A stretch of 9,479 nt of DNA, from assembly GCA_013331595.1 (NCBI GenBank), contig DUGE01000061.1, positions 1 to 9,479 on the forward strand, in the 5' to 3' direction. Below, piece by piece: positions 1 to 6,843 of the stretch. The notes under the pieces are model-generated. The model did not search any database. It saw nothing but the letters and a program-made list of their open reading frames with translations, and was not told the origin of the DNA. The first letter of the stretch is position 1, and every line of letters starts with the position of its first letter. The position numbers and the translations under genes were made by a program. Source of the DNA: Microcaldota archaeon. Lineage in GTDB: Archaea; Micrarchaeota; Micrarchaeia; Norongarragalinales; UBA10210.

Positions 1-42
1 GAAAGACTTTATTGGTTTGCTATAGCTTAGTGGAATAAAAAG

Positions 43-50
43 CTTTAAAA
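43..50 (+). promoter_or_regulatory. TATA-like box for the pilin gene
   Basis: The octamer CTTTAAAA resembles an archaeal TATA box. With the usual spacing of about 26 bases, transcription would begin near 72-73 and give a leader of about 36 bases containing the purine-rich ribosome site at 93-100. This is pattern recognition only; a second AT-rich word at 20-25 (CTATAG) is a weaker alternative. Confidence 0.35.
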
Positions 51-108
51 GCCGTTTTCAGTTGATGAATACAGTTTTTAGTTAATCTAGTAGAGAGGGG
101 ATGAACAT

Positions 109-543
109 ATGAGGAATGGAAAGAAAGGCCAGGCTGCACTGGAATACCTGGTGACCTACGGCTGGGCCATTTTGGCAATAGTAATCGTTGCCGCAATCCT
201 GTGGTATTTTGGAATATTCAATCCATCCAAGTACGCGGGCTCTAAGCAAAGCGGTGGTTTCGCCACGGCAACCGTAATCGACTATACTACGACCGGAGCC
301 AACACCGTTAACATAAGGTTCGGAAACTCTGCCGGAACAAGCATAACCAGCGTTGTCGCGACCATTGACGGCATTGCAACCGCATGCGCTACAAGCGTTG
401 CTGCGAATGCGCAATACACTTGTACGCTGGCAAACGCTACGTTCGTAACCGGCGATGAGTTGCCCGTTGTGCTGAACTACACGTCTGGCCTGTCTGGTTT
501 ACCGCACTCTGAAACCGGCTTTGTCAAAGCCTTGACCGGTTAA
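109..543 (+). CDS. Pilin-like secreted protein with class III signal peptide
   Basis: A 144-residue protein with a short basic N-terminus ending in KKG, then QAALEYLVTYGWAILAIVIV. This is the class III signal peptide of archaeal pilins and archaellin-like proteins. A prepilin peptidase would be expected to cut between Gly7 and Gln8, leaving a 137-residue mature protein whose hydrophobic helix (about residues 15-36) would form the filament core or membrane anchor. The rest is rich in Thr, Ala, Gly and Asn and probably beta-structured; Cys93 and Cys105 could form a disulfide. The start is set by the purine-rich site AGAGGGG at 94-100. An earlier ATG at 101 runs into a stop after three codons. 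The gene stands alone, with its own promoter candidate and terminator. The exact filament type cannot be told from one subunit. Confidence 0.85.
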   Translation: MRNGKKGQAALEYLVTYGWAILAIVIVAAILWYFGIFNPSKYAGSKQSGGFATATVIDYTTTGANTVNIRFGNSAGTSITSVVATIDGIATACATSVAANAQYTCTLANATFVTGDELPVVLNYTSGLSGLPHSETGFVKALTG

Positions 544-565
544 GGAACGTTAAGCAAAGCATAGG

Positions 566-600
566 GGAAAAGCCCTGCGGGCTTTTCCTTCCCTTTTTTT
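566..600 (+). terminator. Hairpin plus T-run terminator of the pilin gene
   Basis: Arms GGAAAAGCCC (566-575) and GGGCTTTTCC (579-588) pair perfectly over 10 bases around a three-base TGC loop. They are followed by a T-rich tract from 589 to about 615. It begins 23 bases after the pilin stop codon. The shape is that of a bacterial intrinsic terminator; archaeal termination often needs only the T-tract. Confidence 0.7.
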
Positions 601-620
601 TATTTTTCTTTTCCCCTTCT

Positions 621-820
621 TCTATTGTTGTTTCTAATGTGGCTGAAGCTATGCCTGTTTCTTTGATTGCTGTAGCACGTAATTGCCCTATCCGCTTCTT
701 CAGTAGGTAGCATGGGCGGTACGGCGAGTCGCATGGCAAGGATCCCAGCCGCTTGAATTTGAATTCTTTAAGTCACAACCGGAATTTTAGGCACATTGCG
801 GAACGTTGCTATCTCTCCGT
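621..820. other. Region with no supportable gene
   Basis: I see no convincing gene, RNA or repeat here. A minus-strand open frame (739-524) runs through the pilin terminator and reads as a Lys/Glu-rich low-complexity peptide, so I do not accept it. The stretch holds the 3' ends of the convergent pilin and antiporter units. Confidence 0.5.
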
Positions 821-2494
821 CTAAGCTATTGCCGTTTCAAGCCCGTCGCGGATGACCGAAAGCAGGTTGATGTCATCCTCTTCGAAATAGTCCTTGCCTT
901 TCTTGTTGGCAGCGCCAATAACTCCTATAACTGTTCCGCCGTGGTGGATTGGCAGTACGAGAATAGAGCGCACGTCAGTAGTAGTGTTCGGCAAAACTCC
1001 AATGTCATTAACCTGGACGAACGAATTGCGTTCCACTGCCTCTTGGGCGAAGTCCTTCAAGTCCTTGTAAGCGTTCTTGCCGAACGTCTTGACCGCCTTC
1101 TCGTCAGCGGCAAAAATCTCAGGCTTGCCCTTGTTCAACACCATTGTGAACGTCATCTCAGCTCCTATCGACTGGTGGATTTGCTTGAGCGCATTGTCAA
1201 CGGCCTTAACCAGCTTGGCCTTCTCTCCAGGGCCGAGAATTCCGGTCCGGGCTTTAGCCAAAACCTCCACCTTTTCGTCCTTCATTTCCTGCCCTGTCTT
1301 TACCGGGGCTTTCGCACGCTTGCGCTCGTGCAAGTACATTGCCACTGTTGTAACTAGGTTTGTAAGGATGATTATGAGGAAAGAAATGCTCAGGAAACTC
1401 GTCAGCGTAACTACTTTCGCTTCAACCAGTGTTATTGTCAGCACTGCGGCCGCAAGGGCGCGCGGAAAAACGAGTATCGTCGCCCAGCTCTCTTCAGGAG
1501 AGCCGATGCGGAAGAGTTTTACTGCAATGAACCTTGCGACCAGCATGGCGATAATAATCAGCACTGCAGCGCTGACGAAAGAAACGTTGGTCAAAAACGA
1601 CGTGTCGAAAAACATTCCCAAGTAAATCAAGAAGAATATTTTCATGAGGAACGTCAGCTCGTTTTGGAATTGCTTGATTTCCGTTAGCTTGAGCTTCATG
1701 AGCGTGCCAGTTGTGCTTGCCGCAACAACCCCGAACGTGAACACTGCAAGGATTCCGCTAGTGCCGACAAACGCGCCTATTGAGTAAGTTATGAAAGCAA
1801 CGGCAAGGGTCAATAGGTAGTGGAAGTCTTCCTTGTATTTGCTGAGGACTTCCCTCCAGGTGAATCCAACCATAATCCCTATCACGACTGCAATGGCCAT
1901 TGTCTTGAACAATTCGCCTGCCAAGTCGGTGGACGAAAGGCTTCCAGCCCAATAGGCCGGCAGCAATAGCGCAAGGGAAGTTGCAAGGATGATTGCAATC
2001 GAATCGGCAATCACTCCCTCAAGAATGAGGAATTTCCTGAGCTTTTCGTCAAGCGTAAGGCGCTCGTAGACGGGAATGAAAACCGACGGCCCTGGCGCGC
2101 CGAGCGCAATGCCGATTATCAGCGCCTGGATGATACTTTTAGTAGGGTCGAGGAAAAAGTAAACCACTGCAGCAATGCAGCCTGCAGTGAGTACGTAGAC
2201 GAAGAGGGAAAACCCGCTTATCTTGAGAATGTCTTCCTTCAGTTCTTCATACGTCAAGTTCAACCCTTCGTTGAACAAAACCATCATCAGGCCGAGGGTG
2301 GCGACGATGGTCAGGCTCCCGCCGAAAATTTCTGGCGAGACGAGCTTCAGGCCAAAAGGCCCTATGGCAATGCCTAGCAGCATGAGGAGGAACAGGTCGC
2401 TGATTTTGAACTTCTTGAACGCAATAAGGCCGAGAATGCCGGCGAAAATGAAAGCGCCGACCGCGAAAAAGAACGATGCCGCTGCAGAAACCAT
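821..2494 (-). CDS. CPA-family cation/proton antiporter with C-terminal GAF-like domain
   Basis: A 557-residue membrane protein. Residues 1-388 form about twelve hydrophobic helices of the sodium/hydrogen exchanger fold. Family marks include LFNEGLNL (73-80), the extended-helix segment GAPGPSVF (132-139), the core LEGVIADSIAII (158-169) and FPRALAAAVL (343-352), which supplies the conserved Arg. Residues 389-425 are a charged linker. About 425-557 read as a GAF-like sensor: the end LPIHHGGTVIGVIGAANKKG, then FEEDDINLLS, is the classic GAF C-terminal half. The expected role is exchange of Na+ or K+ for protons across the cytoplasmic membrane, perhaps gated by a ligand at the GAF domain. The ion-site motifs are altered: Ala163-Asp164 where NhaP-type proteins have Asn-Asp, and PGP where many have TDP. 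No strong ribosome site is visible; TATTTTAT at 2518-2511 may be a promoter. The orphan gene lies 48 bases upstream. Confidence 0.88.
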   Translation of the reverse strand: MVSAAASFFFAVGAFIFAGILGLIAFKKFKISDLFLLMLLGIAIGPFGLKLVSPEIFGGSLTIVATLGLMMVLFNEGLNLTYEELKEDILKISGFSLFVYVLTAGCIAAVVYFFLDPTKSIIQALIIGIALGAPGPSVFIPVYERLTLDEKLRKFLILEGVIADSIAIILATSLALLLPAYWAGSLSSTDLAGELFKTMAIAVVIGIMVGFTWREVLSKYKEDFHYLLTLAVAFITYSIGAFVGTSGILAVFTFGVVAASTTGTLMKLKLTEIKQFQNELTFLMKIFFLIYLGMFFDTSFLTNVSFVSAAVLIIIAMLVARFIAVKLFRIGSPEESWATILVFPRALAAAVLTITLVEAKVVTLTSFLSISFLIIILTNLVTTVAMYLHERKRAKAPVKTGQEMKDEKVEVLAKARTGILGPGEKAKLVKAVDNALKQIHQSIGAEMTFTMVLNKGKPEIFAADEKAVKTFGKNAYKDLKDFAQEAVERNSFVQVNDIGVLPNTTTDVRSILVLPIHHGGTVIGVIGAANKKGKDYFEEDDINLLSVIRDGLETAIA

Positions 2495-2542
2495 GCTTGC
2501 AACCCGCCCGATAAAATAGCGTCCCTTGCGCCTAAAGCGTTT

Positions 2543-3883
2543 TTACATTCTTGCTGCTCTTTCAAGACCTTCTCTTGCTCTTGCAGCGTTTTGTGAAACG
2601 GCTTTTGCCGCAATCCAGCCCTTCCTTTCTGCTATTTCCCGCAATTCGTGAGGCGTGAGCTGGTCAATGGTGTTAAAAGTAAATCCTGATTCTTCGTGCA
2701 GCTTTCTTCTTATTTTCAGCGCCAAGCCTCCCTCTTTAAGTTCACTCTTCATTTTGGCCATCCGGTCTTCTTTTCCGCTTGCAATTGCTTCCCTGAATTT
2801 TGCAAGTCTATCGATGTGCTGTGGAATGTTTATTCCGTAAATTATCTTTCTCATTTCAGCCTCAACGGTTCCACCCGAAAGCGTTCCCCTTCTAGCTTTC
2901 TCTTGTGATACGGCTTCGTGTTTCCTGTGGTCCAGAAGAAGCTCGAACAATTTGCCGTCAGTCTCGTGTTCAACCCACCAGGGCGTGTCTATGCCCACTT
3001 GCTTCCGGACTTGGGCGATTATGGCTGGTGTTATGATTTGACTGTGAAAACGAATTCGTTGTTCTTCAGCAGCAAAGCTTTTTACGTGGGGTTCAGTTGG
3101 CATAGCCGAGGCTCTCAATACTTTTAGTGTCGCTTCTTTTGCGTTCCTGAGCTTTTCCAGTTGAGCGTCCCGCAAGCTTATCCTTTCCTGCAAAACCCGG
3201 TTCAATGCTTCTTCAACCTTTTCAGCGGCTTTATGTTCAACCCTCGTGCTTTTCGCCCATTCCTGGTGGGCTTTAAAATCATCTTGAGCTCGAGGATACG
3301 TTCTAGCCAAAACTTCGTCTCTGCCGATTAATCCGGCAATCCTTTTTTGCATGGCTTCGTCGTCTTCAGCATCAAGCATTTTAAACAAAGCATCAAGGTG
3401 AGGCGGCCGGGCAGCTGCAACCAATCTGGAAACGTCTAACGCCTGTCTTATCCTATCTAAAGTTTCTTGTTCACTTTCTTGAATTTGTCTCCCTCTTTTA
3501 GCTTTTCTTTTTTGCCCGTCTGAATCTAGCCCTTGTCTTGGTTTTGGTGCCGCCGCATCAGCATGGGCTAAAAGCCCTGCAATCAAATAATCTAACTCTT
3601 GTGCTTTTGGCTTTTTCCCTTCCAAAGCCCGCGCTATTTCGTCGCTTGACAGGTGATTGAGCGTAGCATGAGCAATAGTCTTTACTTGGTCGGCTTCAGC
3701 ACTGCCAAAGTGCTTTTCGGCCATGGCGACTAACTCCTTGAGGTATTTGTACGGTTCAATTCCAAGAGAATTTACGTATGTAATTGTGGCTTCCCAGTCC
3801 GGGCTTCCGCCTGTTCCTTTTACACCTGCGATTTTGTGTTCATACTCCTGTTTTAACGCAGTCCAAGCCACTTGCGGAGTCAT
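2543..3883 (-). CDS. Uncharacterised helical soluble protein
   Basis: I do not recognise this 446-residue protein. It has no signal peptide, no membrane segment and no cysteine. It appears almost wholly alpha-helical and highly charged. Residues 1-110 look like a helical domain with a TIAHATLNHLSSDEIARALE stretch. A basic, disordered-looking linker follows (about 112-137, KRKAKRGR). Residues 138-260 are long amphipathic helices that may form a coiled coil (EKVEEALNRVLQERISLRDA). A C-terminal part (about 270-446) contains a TPWWVEHETDGKLFELLLDH segment and ends in a helix, LTPHELREIAERKGWI. The basic linker could contact nucleic acid, but nothing proves this. The gene sits 48 bases upstream of the antiporter on the same strand, so co-transcription is possible. 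Its wobble positions look more AT-rich than the antiporter's, by eye. No clear ribosome site precedes the ATG. Confidence 0.75.
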   Translation of the reverse strand: MTPQVAWTALKQEYEHKIAGVKGTGGSPDWEATITYVNSLGIEPYKYLKELVAMAEKHFGSAEADQVKTIAHATLNHLSSDEIARALEGKKPKAQELDYLIAGLLAHADAAAPKPRQGLDSDGQKRKAKRGRQIQESEQETLDRIRQALDVSRLVAAARPPHLDALFKMLDAEDDEAMQKRIAGLIGRDEVLARTYPRAQDDFKAHQEWAKSTRVEHKAAEKVEEALNRVLQERISLRDAQLEKLRNAKEATLKVLRASAMPTEPHVKSFAAEEQRIRFHSQIITPAIIAQVRKQVGIDTPWWVEHETDGKLFELLLDHRKHEAVSQEKARRGTLSGGTVEAEMRKIIYGINIPQHIDRLAKFREAIASGKEDRMAKMKSELKEGGLALKIRRKLHEESGFTFNTIDQLTPHELREIAERKGWIAAKAVSQNAARAREGLERAARM

Positions 3884-3963
3884 ACGACCAAAACCCTTTT
3901 TTTCCCTATTCTAACTACTGTTTGATTGGAATAAATGCTTTTTCTTTCCGTTTTTTCCGGCGA

Positions 3964-3971
3964 TATTTATA
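3964..3971. promoter_or_regulatory. AT-rich TATA-like element between divergent genes
   Basis: The segment reads GATATTTATATC on + (3962-3973) and GATATAAATATC on minus, so it could serve either direction. On + it would start transcription near 3993, with a leader of about 19 bases before the ClC-like ORF. On minus the leader before the orphan gene would be about 58 bases. Which direction is used cannot be told from sequence. Confidence 0.35.
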
Positions 3972-4011
3972 TCTATGGCGAAAACACTTTTTTTAGTTAC
4001 TGCTGGTTGAA

Positions 4012-4257
4012 ATGAAACTGCAATTCGAAAGCCTCGCCGTTTTAATAAAATGGATTCCGCTCTCCTTTCTGGTAGGGCTTATTGTCGGAATTGCGGTGAA
4101 CGTTTTCGTCCTCCTTCTGAATTCCTCGGTTTCGTTCCTTTCAGGGTTTAATTATTTCCTCCTCCTTCCGCTCCGAAGAAAAATAATTTCAGGCGTTATG
4201 GCGCAAACCCTTTCCAGCGGGAAGCTTTTAATCGGCCGAAATCACTTTCTATTGTGA
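4012..4257 (+). pseudogene. Probable remnant of a ClC-type chloride channel (N-terminus only)
   Basis: The 81-residue product begins with LIKWIPLSFLVGLIVGIAVN, then VFVLLLNSSVSFLSG. This matches the first membrane helix and following loop of ClC chloride channels (Lys-Trp, then V-G-x-x-x-G, Phe, and a hydrophobic run ending near F-x-x-G). A second hydrophobic patch, FNYFLLLPL, follows. From about residue 55 the similarity ends: the reading continues as charged sequence and stops after 81 residues, where ClC proteins run to 400 or more. The other two + frames in this stretch gave no recognisable continuation. A GGTTGA site lies just before the ATG and a TATA-like element at 3964. I infer a deleted or decayed channel gene. 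It could instead be a genuine small membrane protein. Confidence 0.45.
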
Positions 4258-4316
4258 TGATCGGCAAACTATTCTGAACACATGATGATTGACGGACGGT
4301 CTGACCTGAGATGAGC

Positions 4317-4342
4317 CAATGGTTTCGTTGCAAACGCCATTG
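4317..4342 (+). terminator. Inverted repeat between the ClC remnant and the two-CW gene
   Basis: CAATGG (4317-4322) pairs with CCATTG (4337-4342), and TTT/AAA can extend the stem inside after a two-base bulge. A short T-rich patch, CTATTTTAG, follows. It may end transcription from the left, or it may be a site for a DNA-binding protein, because the TATA-like box of the next gene starts only 11 bases on. Confidence 0.3.
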
Positions 4343-4352
4343 CCTATTTTAG

Positions 4353-4360
4353 TTTATATA
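4353..4360 (+). promoter_or_regulatory. TATA-like box for the two-CW gene
   Basis: TTTATATA centred near 4356 predicts a transcription start near 4382. That would exclude the upstream TTG (4371) and ATG (4374) codons as starts and leave GTG at 4401, which has a GGTG ribosome site at 4393-4396, in a leader of about 19 bases. Confidence 0.5.
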
Positions 4361-4400
4361 CTCCTGTTTATTGATGATTAAATGTAATGAGTGGTGCCTC

Positions 4401-4706
4401 GTGAAACAAAATTGTTGGGAAATTAAACGCTGCGGCAGGGAACCCGGAGGCGTTAACATTTCCAAGTTCGGTGTCTGTCCTGCGGCGGAAAAAACCAATG
4501 CCGATGGTATTAACGGCGGAAAAAACGGCGGAAGAATCTGCTGGGCCGTAAGCGGGACGCTGTGTGGTGGAAAAATTCAGGGTAATTTTGCAAAAAAGCA
4601 ATTAAATTGCATGGGTTGCGAATTTTTTAAACAAGTGCAGAGCGAAGAAGGCGCCAACTTCCATCTCTTGCTTTCTGGGCAGGTATACCAGTTTCCCAGA
4701 AGATGA
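4401..4706 (+). CDS. Two-CW domain protein
   Basis: A 101-residue cytoplasmic protein starting at GTG: KQNCWEIKRCGREPGG, later GVCPAAE, DGINGGKNGGRICW, GTLCGGKIQGNFAKK and CMGCEFFKQV. This is the pattern of the two-CW domain family, named for two Cys-Trp pairs (Cys5-Trp6 and Cys47-Trp48). Seven cysteines (5, 11, 26, 47, 55, 70, 73) suggest a metal or iron-sulfur site, but the function of the family is not established as far as I know. In other organisms the domain occurs alone or joined to signalling modules; here it stands alone with a 17-residue tail after the conserved EEG. The GTG start is favoured over upstream starts because the TATA-like box places the mRNA start near 4382 and because family similarity begins exactly here. 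It is convergent with the DUF2330 remnant, ending 40 bases away. Confidence 0.8.
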   Translation: MKQNCWEIKRCGREPGGVNISKFGVCPAAEKTNADGINGGKNGGRICWAVSGTLCGGKIQGNFAKKQLNCMGCEFFKQVQSEEGANFHLLLSGQVYQFPRR

Positions 4707-4746
4707 CTGGAAATTCCTTGCATGCCGCCCACGTCCTCCGGTCGTC

Positions 4747-5048
4747 CTATACGTCCTTCCTTCCCCGAACAAGCGCCAGCTTGAAAAAAATCGTGGTATC
4801 TGCCGGCTTCACTTTAGGCTGCGAGCTGCTTTGGATTGGAACGACCCACGCCATGCCGGCCGAATCGTTTGAAGTAATTTTCGTCGAGAGAATCATCCTC
4901 TCGGTCGTCCCGTCCCAAAAAATCGCGGCTTTCTGCTCTGGGGCGAGAACCTGCGCGTAAGGGGAAACCGGGATTATCCCGCCGTCGGCTGAAGCGTTTG
5001 CCGCCAAAAAAGAAAACCAATTGCTGCAATAAACAAGATTTTGTTCAT
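4747..5048 (-). pseudogene. Broken DUF2330-family gene (frameshift and 3' truncation)
   Basis: The gene starts at ATG 5048 behind the site GAAGGAGG and encodes a signal peptide, MNKILFIAAIGFLF. It then loses frame at a run of six T on the minus strand (5011-5006). One extra T would read on as LAANASADGGIIPVSPYAQV. The second frame (5007-4747) continues with APEQKAAIFWDGTTERMILS and AWVVPIQSSSQPKVK, which match the N-terminal part of DUF2330 proteins: secreted or membrane-anchored proteins of unknown function with a DGG start, an I-x-W-x-G core and a WVVP patch. Similarity ends near FFKLA and the frame stops at 4747, while family members are usually several hundred residues. So there are two lesions. 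It lies 17 bases after the lipoprotein gene and was probably co-transcribed with it. A sequencing error in the homopolymer would explain the frameshift but not the missing C-terminus. Confidence 0.6.
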
Positions 5049-5065
5049 TATGTTTGAATCCTCCT

Positions 5066-6700
5066 TCAACCAGGGCCGCATGACGAGTCGCCGTCGTTGT
5101 TGCAAACCCAGCCGTTCAGGCAGCATCTCCACCTGCCGTCGCAGTAAACCGCGTGATGACCCGGGGTGCAAGAGATTTCTCCGCCGGACGGGGGTCTTTT
5201 TACTGTGGTTGGCTCTGGCGTCGGTTTCTCGCTCACGTAAATGCTAAAGTCCTGGCAATCCTCCCACCCGATGAGGTCTATCACGCAAGCTTGCATGGCG
5301 AAAGTGCCTGCAGTGGAAGGCGTTCCGCGGAGCGTCCCGTCAGCCCACAAGACCAAGTCGAGCGGATACTGGCCTTTGTCTGAAGAGTAGCCCACGTAGT
5401 GGTAGGGCGGAGTGCCTCCAATAACGTTGGAAGAAATCCTCACGTTGCATTGCGTTCCAACTTCGCACTCCGCGTCCTGCACTTCCAGCTTCGGAGGTTC
5501 GGGCATGATTTCAATGCGCAATTCCATTTCGCGCGACTGCGGCGGTTTTGACGAGTCTGAAACCACTATCGTAAACGGAGGTGAAATGCTTCCAACGGAA
5601 TTTTGAAGCCTTCCGGTCCCGCTTATCTTGCCGTCCGGGCTCAAGCTGAAACCTGCAGGCAAACTATTGCCTTTCTTCAGCTTCCACGTGTAAGCGGGCT
5701 TTCCTCCCGTTGCAGTCAAAGCGTAAGAGCCTGGCTGGCCGTCAATCCATGCAGGCAGCGTGGCGTCGATGTAAAACGAAGGGTCTGTGGAAACTTGGGC
5801 CGCCGCTATGGGAAACTGCTTGATGTTAGTCGCGTCAACCGGGCTCGCTAAAAATGCGTTGATGCCCGCTTGTAAGCCGGCCAAGCTTGCCGAAGCTGAA
5901 AGCGCAATCGGACTGCCAGATTCGGTTTTGAGGTTGATGGGCTTACCGTCTTGCTTGCCGTCAAGATTTCCGTCCGACCAGTCTTCGGCCAATGCAACAG
6001 CCAGCTGGGCAGGCTCAACCTTCATCGTCCGTGCCTCTTCAACCATGCCTGCGAGCAGCAGGCCGTACTCGCGCGTTTCCTTGATTGAAATGCTTATTCT
6101 TGCAGGCTCGTAGGCTGGAGCGGGCTCGTACCATATTACGTTGGCTTGGCGATACTGCTGGTCTACGGCGATGTTTGCCGCGCGAGCGGCATCATCAACA
6201 GAAGCGCCTTTGCGAATTGAATGCAGCGCCAGTGCCGCTGCCATTTCTGTGAATGGAGTTACGGCCGCCACGTCATTTTCAATTGGCACTAATGTGCGCA
6301 TTGTGTAACCGCTAGGCAGGTTCACGGTTTTCACTGTGACGTGCCCCGCATACGCTTCGCTTGCCGGCCGGCCTGTGTCTTCGTAATATGCGCCACCCGT
6401 GCTTTCAACAAGAAAACGCCCGGACGGCTGGGCGAACTTGAAATATGCCTTGCCCTCCTCATCGGTTTGAACCGGCCCTGCAAGAAGCTCGTTCTTGCTT
6501 CCGTCCGTGTTCAGGCTGTAAATGTTTATCGCAGCGCCTTCAACCGGGCCTTTGAAATAGACCGCCACGGTCAGGATGTTTTGCCCGCCTTCCCCTTGCG
6601 GTGTAGGGTTTTGCCCCGGGCTTTGTTGCGTGTCTGGAGACGCGCAACCTAAAAAGAGAAGCGCAACGGCGAGCAGCACGAATATTGTAATTTTGTGCAT
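5066..6700 (-). CDS. Surface lipoprotein with Ig-like domains and a Cys-rich tail
   Basis: A 544-residue exported protein from the ATG at 6700. A signal peptide, MHKITIFVLLAVALLFLGC, ends in a lipobox with Cys19 as the likely lipid anchor, followed by a Gln/Pro/Gly-rich linker. About 41-130 resemble a transthyretin-like or carboxypeptidase-regulatory beta sandwich (VYFKGPVEGAAINIYSLN). About 140-300 are helical, with VTPFTEMAAALAL and DGNLDGKQDG, a layout common in large prokaryotic surface lipoproteins. Two putative-Ig repeats follow: GGKPAYTWKLKKG...PAGFSLSPDGKISGT (332-361) and GGTPPYHY...LWADGTLRGTPSTAGTF (428-467). The last 34 residues hold six Cys (511-541). A GTG start at 6736 is open, but the TATA-like box at 6730-6722 lies inside that extension and predicts a leaderless mRNA at about 6700; ATG 6709 is an alternative. 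It probably binds a surface partner; the ligand is unknown. Confidence 0.8.
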   Translation of the reverse strand: MHKITIFVLLAVALLFLGCASPDTQQSPGQNPTPQGEGGQNILTVAVYFKGPVEGAAINIYSLNTDGSKNELLAGPVQTDEEGKAYFKFAQPSGRFLVESTGGAYYEDTGRPASEAYAGHVTVKTVNLPSGYTMRTLVPIENDVAAVTPFTEMAAALALHSIRKGASVDDAARAANIAVDQQYRQANVIWYEPAPAYEPARISISIKETREYGLLLAGMVEEARTMKVEPAQLAVALAEDWSDGNLDGKQDGKPINLKTESGSPIALSASASLAGLQAGINAFLASPVDATNIKQFPIAAAQVSTDPSFYIDATLPAWIDGQPGSYALTATGGKPAYTWKLKKGNSLPAGFSLSPDGKISGTGRLQNSVGSISPPFTIVVSDSSKPPQSREMELRIEIMPEPPKLEVQDAECEVGTQCNVRISSNVIGGTPPYHYVGYSSDKGQYPLDLVLWADGTLRGTPSTAGTFAMQACVIDLIGWEDCQDFSIYVSEKPTPEPTTVKRPPSGGEISCTPGHHAVYCDGRWRCCLNGWVCNNDGDSSCGPG

Positions 6701-6721
6701 AGTTTGCATAGGCAAATCGGC

Positions 6722-6730
6722 TTTTAATAT
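6722..6730 (-). promoter_or_regulatory. TATA-like box for the lipoprotein gene
   Basis: On the minus strand ATATTAAAA is centred at 6726, exactly 26 bases before the A of the ATG at 6700. That is the expected geometry for a leaderless archaeal transcript, and no ribosome site is seen upstream of that ATG. Confidence 0.5.
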
Positions 6731-6812
6731 GTGCACACTAAATGCTTTCGCTACTGCTCAGCTGTGCTTGCTTTGTGTGCAAAACCCGTTTTTTTGAGCG
6801 CGCCGAAAGCAA

Positions 6813-6822
6813 AGGTTTTAGT
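6813..6822 (+). promoter_or_regulatory. Weak TATA-like element for the protease gene
   Basis: An A-rich stretch (GAAAGCAAAG, 6805-6814) is followed by GTTTTAGT centred about 26 bases before ATG 6844. This suggests a leaderless mRNA. The box is far from consensus, so support comes mainly from the spacing and the lack of a ribosome site. Confidence 0.25.
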
Positions 6823-6843
6823 ACTCCCAAAATATGTATCATC

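Noticed and set aside
524..739. Minus-strand open frame of 71 codons
   Set aside because: It runs through the pilin terminator hairpin and T-run, its Lys-rich part is just the translated T-tract, and no ribosome site or family similarity is seen.
806..1625. Plus-strand open frames of about 180 codons opposite the antiporter
   Set aside because: They are antisense shadows of a clearly coding membrane protein with a conserved GAF-like end.
4321..4334. GGTTTCGTTGCAAA looks like an IS6-type end
   Set aside because: It forms the loop side of a local hairpin, has no partner end or transposase nearby, and the resemblance is short enough to be chance.
4703..4960. Plus-strand open frame opposite the DUF2330 remnant
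   Set aside because: The minus strand carries recognisable DUF2330 residues here; the plus frame has no known motif and overlaps the two-CW stop.
6701..6736. GTG start giving a 12-residue longer lipoprotein
   Set aside because: The extension contains the TATA-like box and puts charged residues before an otherwise ideal lipoprotein signal peptide.
6742..6843. 34-residue N-terminal extension of the protease
   Set aside because: It covers the likely promoter element, adds an unrelated Cys-rich stretch, and has no ribosome site.
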